Assembly (NCBI GenBank): GCA_013397695.1
Contig: VYZI01000123.1
Span: 1,218,961 to 1,282,960, forward strand
Reading direction: 5' to 3'
DNA: 64,000 nucleotides
Source: Centropus unirufus
Lineage: Eukaryota; Chordata; Aves; Cuculiformes; Centropidae
The position numbers were made by a program, and so were the translations under genes. Below the pieces are notes generated by a model. It was not told the origin of the DNA, ran no database searches, and worked only from the letters and a program-made list of their open reading frames with translations. Below, piece after piece: positions 52,016 through 60,430 of the stretch (the first letter of the stretch is position 1; each line of letters opens with the position of its first letter).

Positions 52016-54909
52016 CTGTAACAACAAAAACACCCCCAAAAATTAATTTTAGACTTGAATATGAAAAACTCTATTCCTATAAACTCAGACATACAGGACT
52101 ATGTAGGAAAAAAACCACAAAACAGCTTCATACAACTCACCAGGTGAAATTCTTCTCCTGAAGTATAACCGTCCCCTCAAGATTTCTTCATCTTGCTCAA
52201 AAGGGATGTCTCCACAAACCATATCGTACAGCAGAACTCCCAGAGACCATACAGTTGCTGACCTTCCATGGTATCTGTGGTATCTGATCCACTCTGGAGG
52301 GCTGTACACTCTGGTTCCTAAAAGCAGATAAAAAAAAAAGTCGAGGTTTAGTGTGTTTCCCCATTGTTCAGCTCCGTCTAGTAAGCTAAATAAGGCTAAA
52401 TTACATTAAGAAAAAAAAAAAAAAGAGTATCCAAATTTCTTATGGGTCAAAGCCATTCGCAGTGTAACTTCAGGTCATCTGCACGGTTACACCATGAACT
52501 GACTTGGCCCATCCGGTTGTGCTCTTTTGTTGCAAGGAATAACACAGCCCCATCAGCTGACTGTTTACCGAGCAGAGATCCCTTTCACTGACCACGTGGC
52601 GTCTGCAGCATCACACCAAAAATAGACACAAAAGGACAAAGGGGGCTGGCGGGGAGGGGACTGCAGGGCGGCAAGAAGGTGAAATTCGGGTCTGCCGGTC
52701 TTACACTGGGCTAATCTGCTTTATCCAAGTCCGCAAAACAGTAAACAAAATAGGGCCGGTTACGATTGCTGCGTTTTTGAGGTTCCCCTCCCCCGGGGTT
52801 CCTCTGCGGCAGCTATTCCCAACCCGCTCCCCTCCACCCCCGGGTGCCCGCGGGCTCCTTGGATACCAAACAAAACCGGGAATTTGTGATGCTGAGGGTC
52901 ACGTGCGGCGGGGCTTCGGGTTTCACAACAAACAGATGTGAGTGCGGCAGCTGGGGGGGGAGGGAAGAGTCCCCGTTACATCAGTCACACTCAAAGGGCG
53001 GAGGAAATACTCCCTCCTGTCACAGGCTGGATTATTTTCAGCTTTCCCATCTCTAAAGCGTCATGCCCGGCCCTGAAGTCAGTACTGTGCCATTTCCAGG
53101 GAGCATATTTATCCTCATCGCTTTAAAATCTGCAATGCGGGATTTCCAGGACATCGGCACCAAGGGAGGGGGGGGAGCTGCTGTTCAAGTTAAAAAAAGC
53201 ACCGCATATAAAAACTGCATCTCCACACATGGAAACACCCGACACTGGCGAAGCCTCCATGTAAACAGATCGCCCTCTAGGAAAAAAAACCCGCTTTTTC
53301 CAAGACAGGGAAACATAAACTGCTGCGTCACTGCCTGGAATCGCTTCTTTCCTACGCAACTGAACACCCCTAAGCTGTTTCGGGTCCAAAGGTTTCCATT
53401 ACCGATAGACCTGATATGAACCCCTGCGTCAGAGGCACTGCTCGCTACTGTCAGGCACAAGAACTGGGATGAGCGGCAGCTCTAGAGAGGGCATCACCCT
53501 GGGAGGGGCACCAGGGGGTTCTAGCCAAACCCGTCGCAGCAGGGCTACCCTAGGGGCGGTAAGGGCACGTACCGTCGAAATCGGTATAGACTGTGTCCTT
53601 GAGGAGTGCCCCTGAGCCGAAGTCGATCAGCTTCAGCTCGCCTGTCCTGAGGTCAACCAGCAGGTTCTCGTCCTTGATGTCCCGGTGCACTACACCGCAG
53701 CCATAGCAGTGGCGCACTGCCTCCAGCACCTGCCGGAAAAACCCGCGGGCCGTCTCCTCGTCCAAGGCCCCCTTCTCCGTGATGAAGTCGAAAAGGTCTT
53801 TCACCAGCTCGGGCCGCTCCATGATGATCAGGTAGCCGTCGGGCCGCTCATACCAGTCCAGCAGCTTGATGACCCCTCTGAAGCCGGAGCCCACCTTCTT
53901 CAGCAGGACGATCTCCAGGGGCACCATGACTCCATTCTGGGAAAGATAGAGGGTGGTTAACAAGGGGGGGGNNNNNNNNNNNNNNNNNNNNNNNNNNNNN
54001 NNNNNNNNNNNNNNNNNNNNNNNNNNNNNNNNNNNNNNNNNNNNNNNNNNNNNNNNNNNNNNNNNNNNNNNNNNNNNNNNNNNNNNNNNNNNNNNNNNNN
54101 NNNNNNNNNNNNNNNNNNNNNNNNNNNNNNNNNNNNNNNNNNNNNNNNNNNNNNNNNNNNNNNNNNNNNNNNNNNNNNNGCCGCGGCGGAGCCCCGCAGC
54201 ACGCCCGGAACCCCCTTTAACCCCTTTCCCGGGTACTTACAATCGTGCCCCACTCGGTCACCCTCTCCTTCACCACATGCTTCACGGCGACCTGCGGAGC
54301 GGGGAGGAAAGGAGGCGCGGTGAGCGGCGGGGCGGGCACAGCCTGAGCGCCGCCGCCGAGGGCCGCGCCCGCAGCCTCCCGCGCCGCGCTCCCGCCCGAC
54401 CCGCGTCTCACCGGCAAGCCGTCGGCCATCCTGCTTCCCGCGTAGACGGTGCCGAATCCCCCGCTGCCCAGCACGGAGCCCACCTGGTAGACTTTATCGA
54501 ACGGCTCCTTCTCCACTTTCACTGGGGAAACGAGAGGGCAACACACAGCGTTAGCGTCCGCAGCCGCGCCAAAAAAAATTGAAAAAAATATTAATAAAAG
54601 CCCCAAAATGCTCTGCCCGGTGGATGTGTATTATGTGCAGTGCCCCAGTTGTGCCAAACGCTCAAAAAATCGTCTTCTTTCTTTAGAAAAATTAAATAAA
54701 TAGTAAAGGGAGAAAAAAACACCACCCCTGAAGTTCCGGGGGCTGCGAGGCGCCGGACCCGCGCAGCCCGGGGTGGGACGGGGCCGCTGCGCACCCCGCC
54801 CGGCGCAGGGGACACCCCGCGTACCTGGCTGAAGGATCTTCACGGGCAAGTGGTCCATGCTGGTGGGGCTGCAGATGTGAGCCAGCGAGCCGAACTTGGA
54901 GAGCAGCAT
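51831..54909 (-). CDS. PIM3: PIM3 serine/threonine-protein kinase, six coding exons
   Basis: Coding exons in transcript order: 54909-54825, 54521-54412, 54291-54241, 53936-53573, 52317-52141, 52015-51831. Total 972 nt, 323 residues plus TGA; human PIM3 is 326. All five introns are GT-AG and the phases agree. PIM3 rather than PIM1 or PIM2: the start [11 protein letters not shown], the segment [10 protein letters not shown] and the end in TSSSNESL follow PIM3. Kinase landmarks: glycine loop G47-x-G-G-F-G52, catalytic Lys69, alpha-C Glu90, PIM-type hinge E122-R-P-E125 with the Pro that typifies PIM kinases, HRD 166-168, Asn173, DFG 187-189, and PPE 210-212 closing the activation segment. The family phosphorylates survival and translation regulators (for example BAD) in cytosol and nucleus. 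It has no regulatory domain and is active without activation-loop phosphorylation, so abundance sets activity. Oddities: Leu126 and Gln289 (see findings); intron 3 contains an assembly gap. Confidence 0.97.
52141..52317 (-). CDS. PIM3: PIM3 coding exon 5 (residues 204-262; activation segment, C-lobe)
   Basis: The acceptor is GCTTTTAG|GAACC and the donor TCACCTG|GTGAGT. It starts in codon 204 (Gly, split) and encodes [20 protein letters not shown] and onward through the [12 protein letters not shown] segment typical of PIM kinases. The sequence is very close to human PIM3. Intron 4 upstream (52318-53572, about 1.26 kb) is the longest in the gene. Confidence 0.97.
52318..53572 (-). other. PIM3 intron 4
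   Basis: GT-AG intron of 1,255 bp, the longest in the gene, moderately GC-rich. Open frames of 60-118 codons occur on both strands between 52.8 and 53.5 kb, but none has flanking splice logic or recognisable sequence. I see no repeat or RNA gene in it. Confidence 0.85.
53573..53936 (-). CDS. PIM3: PIM3 coding exon 4 (residues 83-203; hinge, HRD, DFG)
   Basis: The main kinase exon, 364 nt. The acceptor is TTTCCCAG|AATGG; the donor TTCGACG|GTACGT leaves one base of codon 204. It carries the alpha-C Glu90 in VPLEIVLL, the PIM hinge E-R-P-E at 122-125, HRDIKDEN at 166-173 and DFG at 187-189, then the start of the activation segment (VYTDFDG). Leu126 follows the hinge where human PIM1 and PIM3 have Pro. 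A 91-codon open frame on the opposite strand (53,685-53,960) is a compositional shadow of this exon. Confidence 0.97.
53972..54179. other. Assembly gap (208 Ns) inside PIM3 intron 3
   Basis: A run of N begins right after a G9 tract and resumes in very GC-rich sequence. Coding exons 3 and 4 flank it intact and in phase, so no coding sequence appears to be lost. The true intron length is unknown. Confidence 0.99.
54241..54291 (-). CDS. PIM3: PIM3 coding exon 3 (residues 66-82; catalytic lysine)
   Basis: A 51-nt exon in phase 0 at both ends (acceptor CCGCAG|GTCGCC, donor CACGATT|GTAAGT). It encodes [17 protein letters not shown], with the ATP-anchoring Lys69 in the VAVK motif. The small size matches the equivalent exon of other PIM genes. 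Confidence 0.96.
54412..54521 (-). CDS. PIM3: PIM3 coding exon 2 (residues 29-65; glycine-rich loop)
   Basis: The acceptor is TTTCCCCAG|TGAAAG and the donor TTGCCG|GTGAGA. The first base of codon 29 comes from exon 1, and the exon ends on a codon boundary. It carries the start of the N-lobe with [18 protein letters not shown], the ATP-binding glycine loop. Intron 1 (54522-54824) is 303 bp and intron 2 (54292-54411) is 120 bp, compact as expected for PIM genes. Confidence 0.96.
54825..54909 (-). CDS. PIM3: PIM3 coding exon 1 (residues 1-28)
   Basis: The start ATG lies at 54909-54907, with A at -3 and no other ATG on this strand for about 760 bases upstream. It encodes the short PIM3-specific N-terminal tail preceding the kinase domain. 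The exon ends after the first base of codon 29 at the donor CCAG|GTACGC. The frame is also open upstream to a TAG at 55176-55174, but without an ATG. Confidence 0.96.
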
Positions 54910-55599
54910 CTTCCGAGGGCTGGGGCGGGAGGGACGGCGAGTCCCCCGCGGTAGCGCCGCCGGCGTCCTCCGGGCTGCGCGCTCGGCGCGGCTCTCCTCC
55001 CCGCGGAGCCGGCGAGCGATGGCGGGCGCCGAGACCTTCTGCGCGGCTCCTCTCCTTAGCCGGGAAAGGGCACCGCTGGAGTCCTCGGGGATCCCCGCCG
55101 ACACAAATCCACGCGGCAATAGCACCAAGTCCTCAGGCGAAAGGCAGCGAAAGCCGCTCCCGCTCTCTCTTTTCTAACCGGCGAGAGCCGCTCAGGACAC
55201 TGGGACGCGCAGGCAGAACCGTTCGCGAAGACAGGCGGGTCCGGAGGCTGCGGGGCCGCGTGTGAAACCCGCCCCTGCGGGGGCCGCCGCGGCGGGGAGC
55301 GTGCCGAGCGCCGCAGTGGAGCCGTGGCTGGCGCAGGAGCCGCGCCGCTGCCGTGCCTGCCCGCGCGCTTCTGAGCCGGCGGCGCCGCCGAGCCGCCTCT
55401 TAACTCCCAATATTTTGGTGAGGGCAGAGCGCGGCGAGAGCAGCGAGGATATCCCTCCGCGGGGGAGTGAGAAGCGGGGGGGGAAACACCTCTTTCCCGC
55501 CGCCACAGCGGCCCCCGCCCCCCCGCGTCGTGGCGCCCGCGGTGCGGCAGAGGGGACTGCAGCCTCCCGTCCCGCCCCGCCGTGTGGGCGGGCGAGGTG

Positions 55600-55800
55600 A
55601 AGGCGGGGGGCTGGGAACTACTTATTTGTAGTAACCGGCGCGCAGAGTTACCAAGTGTCTGAGGAACGCATCACACTTTAGCGGAAAAAAAAAAAAAAAA
55701 AGAGGGCGGGAGGGGGAGATTCTCCTATTTGCGTTAGCATTTCCGCGCGGCCAATGAGGAGGGGCCTCATTTGCATGCAGCAGGGCGGGAATGCCGCGGC
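55600..55800 (-). promoter_or_regulatory. Putative PIM3 core promoter
   Basis: On the minus strand, in order: octamer ATGCAAAT (55776-55769), inverted CCAAT box (55755-55751), a GC box next to a 17-base A/T tract (55701-55685), and an AT-rich TATA-like patch CTACAAATAAGTAG (55631-55618) within GC-rich sequence. A start site near 55,590 would give a leader of about 680 nt. The placement is inferred from motif order and from the ATG-free stretch downstream; there is no transcript evidence. Confidence 0.45.
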
Positions 55801-56830
55801 GCGCCGAGTCCGGCCCCGCCCCGCGGCTGCGGGCAGGTCGGTCCGCGCTGCCCTGCTCTGCTCGGCCGCCCGACACGCAGCGCCTGGGGCCGCGCGGGGG
55901 GGGTGGCGCCATCGCCAGTGCCTGGCGGCTCTCGGCGCGGTGTGTCTATGGCGGCTTGTTCCGAAAGCCGCTGCTCGCCGCAGTACCGCGTGGCGCGCTG
56001 CCCCCGCCCTCCACCGCGGTTTCCCCTCCCCGCCGTCGCCCCCCCACCCTTCGGCGCACCCGGCCGCCCGCCAGCGCGGGAAACGCCGGGCGCCCGCCCC
56101 CCGGGCTGGCTGCTGCCCTGCGCGGGAGCCCCGCGGGGACCGTGCGGCGCGACGGCGGGCGCCAGTGCCCCGGTGGCAGCTCTCCGAGGCGCTGCGGGCT
56201 TCCCTGCCGCGCCCCGGGAAAGGACACGGAGCCTTTCAGCTCGGCCGGCGCTGCCGCAGCTCCGGCCCCCGGCGCCCCCAGCCGCCCGCAGCGCCGGCCA
56301 CCCCGCCCCGCAGGGGGCGCTGCATCTACAGGAATGGGGGCGCGGGCTGGGGGGCGTCCCTGCCCCCTCCCCGGCCGGCTTCCAGGCGGCTTCCAAGTGT
56401 CCTTTTCCGAGGAGGAGGCTTTTACGGCGGCTCTCCACGAGGAGCTCTTCCATGAGGCCGCGCCCGGCGCGGTCCCGGGGTGGCCCTTGGGGCTGCGGGG
56501 GGTGCCCCTGGCATCAGCCCCGACGAGGGGCGGCCGAGACAGCTGGGAGAGCCCAGGGGGAGAGCGAAGCCAGACGGATGCGCATCCAGGGGATGTGCGA
56601 GTCCAGCAAAAGCCGCGGGGCGCTGATTTAGAATCAATGAGCGCCGTGCCGGGTGGGCAGCGATGTTTGAGCAGGTACTGCTCCCCGCATGGGAGATGGA
56701 GGAGCAGCGGTGTGCGGGTGCCTGAGGCTGAAGCTCAGACAGGGAATGCCGCGGCGTTTTGCGGGCAGCCGACGTGGTGAGCAGCCGCTCCACCGCCCCA
56801 GTGCTGTCACCTCTTTTACCCCGCCGCAGT

Positions 56831-58875
56831 CCAGTGCAAGCGTGTCACATCCCCTCTGTTAAAAAAAAACAGTGAACTTGGAGAGACCGGTGCTGCACGG
56901 GGATCCCCAACGTGAGGGTATTTCAGGGCAATCACTTGAGGAGCTGGCAGTCCTTCCCACCCTGGGCACTGGCAGAGCTTGCAGTTGGCATTGTCTGATA
57001 ATGGTAGTGCTGTAATCTCAGGCGGTCATGCCCATAAACAAAGCAAGGGCTTCTAAGGAGAGGTAATATCTTTTATTAGATTAGGCCAACTGATGTAAAG
57101 GTCAAGTTTTCAGGCACAAGTTTCAACCCTTCGTGTCCCAGAATGTTTTTTTTTTAAGCTGGATCAGTAGGGCTAGAAAAATTACAGCCTCATGTAGGCA
57201 CCGTGGTATATGCGGGAAAACCAAACAAAACTTAGGTTTATGAAGCAGCTGAAGAATTCTGGAGGTTTCATGTTCATGGAATTATTTATTTTTTTTTCTT
57301 AGAGCTAATGATCTGGCTTTATCAGATAAAGGAATAAAAAATTGGTTTGGGTGTTTTGCTTGGCTTTTTTTTTTTCTTTTATGTTGTATATCCTGTCTTT
57401 TGCCTATTTGTAATCACGTGAAAGAATTTTTTAGTAAGATTCCAGACAACGGCACATGAGTGTACTATACGTGTGTTTATTGCTCCTGAAATGTAAACAA
57501 ATACAAATGGTAGGAAGATTTCAAGATATGGCAATACATGTCCTGGGTTTATTTTAAAGAATGCAGCTATATTGCCTTTTGCCCTAATCCTTGTCAATGG
57601 TTTCTTATGAATATGGTTTTAAATGGGGGTGGGAAGTATTTTTCAACTTCCATGTGAGATCACTGGTTATTGAAACAGCTATTATTTTTAAAGGAGAAAA
57701 CTTGAATTAAATATTAAATTCATACATGCTAACTATTTAGTGAATTAACACTGAAAGTAGTTATTAGTTGCTGTTTCTTTACATGGCTGGAGCATGAAAA
57801 TTCATGCTTGTATCACTAGTTTGCATACACAAAAACATCAGATCTTTTAATTCCAACAGCATTAGCAATTTCTTAAATCCATCTTTGTGTTGTCAGTCTA
57901 TGATATATCAGCTATATACTTGCCTTGAACCTGTTCTAGGAAACAGTACAGAGTTTCCTCAAAGTCCTGTTTTGTTTAAGCAACCTCTTCAGCTGCAATA
58001 CTTTGAGTCAAAATAATATAGCACACCTTTACACATGTAGGTTTGAAGCAAAGCGGTAATCTAAAAAAGGCGATGATCAATGTCTGCTGCTGGTGTGACT
58101 CCCAAGCTGATTTTTATTTTCACAACTGTAAAAGGAAAGGTATTTTATATGTACATTAAAGAAAACATGGTAGTTACTGAAAAAAAGTGATAAGGGGATA
58201 TTTCATTCACTTAATTTTGACAGACAGACATTTAATTTGTATATAACTACAAGGACTCTTGGTTTGACAGAATTACAGATGTATCCCAGACATGGAATTT
58301 ACCCTGTCTTTACATATAAGCCTTTTATGGGTTTGTGGTGCTCCTTTTGATCTGGCTTGGAACATGTAGTTCAGTGGTCCTAAACAATTACAGCTGCAGA
58401 AATACTTTATAAACTACTTTTAGCCTCTTCAGCAGCGGCTGTGCAACTATAAAGGGAAAGTCATTCATGGGTAGGATACCAGTTTTTTCTTTGATATACA
58501 AATAACTTTCCTGTGCAGTGGTCCCTGAGCAGGTGTGAATTTGTCATGCACAGAAATATGGAAGGTCCACGAGAGTATCTATTGCAGCAAGAGGCAGTAC
58601 CACCTTCAGGCTGCCTTTAAAGGTCTGTGTTGAACTCAGTTCAAAGTTTGCTGTGGCACATCATCAGATACTTCACTGGGGGGATTAATATGCTCTGAAG
58701 TATGACTGTAGCCATTGTAAGTCTTCTGTACAAGACGATGAAAATGCATTTGGTCACATAATGTGACCATAAGAAATGTTGCTAAGAAGGTACTAGCAGT
58801 GAAAGTCAATTAAAGTTTATGAGAATGTTGGTATTAGCAGATTTCTCAATGTTCTTGTGCATCAAATGTCCTAGG
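56831..58875. other. Flank upstream of the PIM3 CpG island
   Basis: GC content falls sharply after about 56.85 kb. AT-rich sequence with T runs near 57.15 and 57.37 kb. No gene or clear repeat recognised. Confidence 0.6.
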
Positions 58876-58879
58876 CATC

Positions 58880-60430
58880 TTAATGACCCTTCAATCAACT
58901 CTCCTCAGTCTCTTTTATTTGATGAGAGAACAAACCGAACACTTTGCTCCAGATGTGGCTTCATATGTGCTGAATAGAGGGCAGTAATCATGTGCCTTGA
59001 CCTGCTGGCTATGGTCTTGCTAATGCAGTCCAAGATGTGGTTAGTCTTCATGACCACAAGAACACTTTGCTGGCTTTATTCAGTTTGTGGTCCACTGCGT
59101 CCTCTCATACAGAACTGTTAGTCCCAGCCTGTGCTCATCTGTAAGTATATCCTGTCCCAGATGCAGGACCTTGTATTTATCTTTGTGGAACTTCAAAACA
59201 GATGTATCTGTTGAGGGAGATAGAGCTCATTCAGCTTGTTGAAGTCTCCCTGAATGACAGCTACACCAACAGCCCTTCTTGTTTTGGTGTCACCTGATAT
59301 TTCCTAAGGGTCTCATCTTGCAGATCATGGATGAAAATGTCAAATATCAGGCCTTTTGATCCCAGGGAATACAATTTGAAATCACTCACTAAGTCGATTT
59401 CTAACAGTTGTGAGCTATGCTTTGAGACTAATGCTCTGGCCATTTTTTTATCCACCTTGTAGCCTACCTATATCCCCCAGTTTGGCCGCAAAGACATTAG
59501 GAAACTCTATCAGAGTTCTTGCTAAAGACAGCGAGAACAACACCTACTATTCTAACCCCAGCCAAAGTGTCTGTAATGTAGTTGTAGAAGGCAATCAGAG
59601 TGTCTAACCACCATTTGCCCTTGGGAAATTCAAGATGGCTGTTCTCAATGACATTCTTGTCATTTTGTGAATGGAAATTGCTTTGTGACTACTTGCTCCA
59701 TAATATTCCCAGAGAGAAAGTTGGTCAGCCTGTCATCACCTGATGCACCTTCTTGTGATTTTCTAAGACAGACGTAACATTTTTATGGTTGTCAGAAACC
59801 TCTTCTGATCACTGTGACCTTTTGCAAGGGACAAAGACAGCCTTTCCAATGATATTTACTGGCAGTTGAGTATTCTCAGACATATCCTCTCCAATCCCAT
59901 GGACTTCTGTTACATTTCCAGCTTGTTTAAATAAACACTAACTTGATCTTTTCTACCTGACATGGGGTGCATTAAGGCCCGAGAGCAGACCTTGCCAGTA
60001 GAAACTGATACAAAGAAGATGCTGAGTACTTGTGTGCTGCGTCACAAGGTCACCTGTTGTATTCCACAGCAGGCCTAGATTTTACTCAATCTCCCATTTT
60101 GCTGCAAAGGCGTCATTACCCTTGGCATCCTTCATCAGATTTAACTGCACAGAAGCATTGACTCTCTCATTCCATCTCTGCATGCCTGGGCAATGGTGGT
60201 ATATTCCTCCTTGTCACGTTCCTCATCCACCTTCCATACTTTTGTTGTTGAGCTCAGTCATGTATTCACTGTGCTGCTAAGGTAGGCCTTTGCTATGCCT
60301 TCCTGTTTACTTGCAAATTAGGATGGATAACTGATATGTCTGACTTGGCCAAGTCTTGCAGACAGGTTGTTAGGCCACTTTTTTGGCAACTTCATTGCTT
60401 TGCAGTTGACCAATGTCTCTTCTAAAGCCA
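58880..60430 (-). mobile_element. CR1 LINE fragment
   Basis: The plus strand reads as antisense CR1 in the correct block order: 'tgctccagatgtggcttcat', 'gaccacaagaacactttgct' (59.05 kb), 'cccagatgcaggaccttgta' (59.16 kb), 'tccctgaatgacagctac' (59.25 kb), 'gatcatggatgaaaatgtca' (59.32 kb), 'gtagaaggcaatcagagtg' (59.58 kb), 'gccagtagaaactgatacaa' (59.99 kb) and 'gttgtattccacagcaggcc' (60.06 kb). At least 1.5 kb, with many indels and no intact frame; the distal end beyond 60.4 kb is unclear. Confidence 0.85.

Larger units (their letters stand above)
54180..56830. promoter_or_regulatory. CpG island over PIM3 exons 1-3, leader and promoter
   Basis: CG dinucleotides are dense and GC content is far above the AT-rich flanks. 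The densest part is about 54.9-56.6 kb. Stop codons are scarce in every frame, so long open frames on both strands here (up to 329 codons at 55,791-56,780) are compositional. The island extends about 1 kb upstream of the likely PIM3 start site, as seen at many CpG-island promoters that fire in both directions. Confidence 0.85.

Noticed and set aside
53685..53960. 91-codon frame antisense to PIM3 exon 4
   Set aside because: A shadow of the kinase exon's codon structure on the opposite strand.
51831..54909. Identity as PIM1 or PIM2
   Set aside because: The N-terminus ([11 protein letters not shown]), the segment KILQP and the C-terminal TSSSNESL match PIM3. PIM1 has a different N-terminal segment and ends differently; PIM2 is more distant.
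51831..54909. Possible processed pseudogene of a PIM kinase
   Set aside because: Five introns with consensus GT-AG sites, an intact frame, a CpG-island promoter and a 3' UTR show a normal gene.
55754..56793. Long open frames (123-329 codons) on both strands next to PIM3
   Set aside because: They overlap each other in several frames within a GC-rich CpG island where stop codons are rare. The sequences are low-complexity Arg/Pro/Ala/Gly with no recognisable domain.
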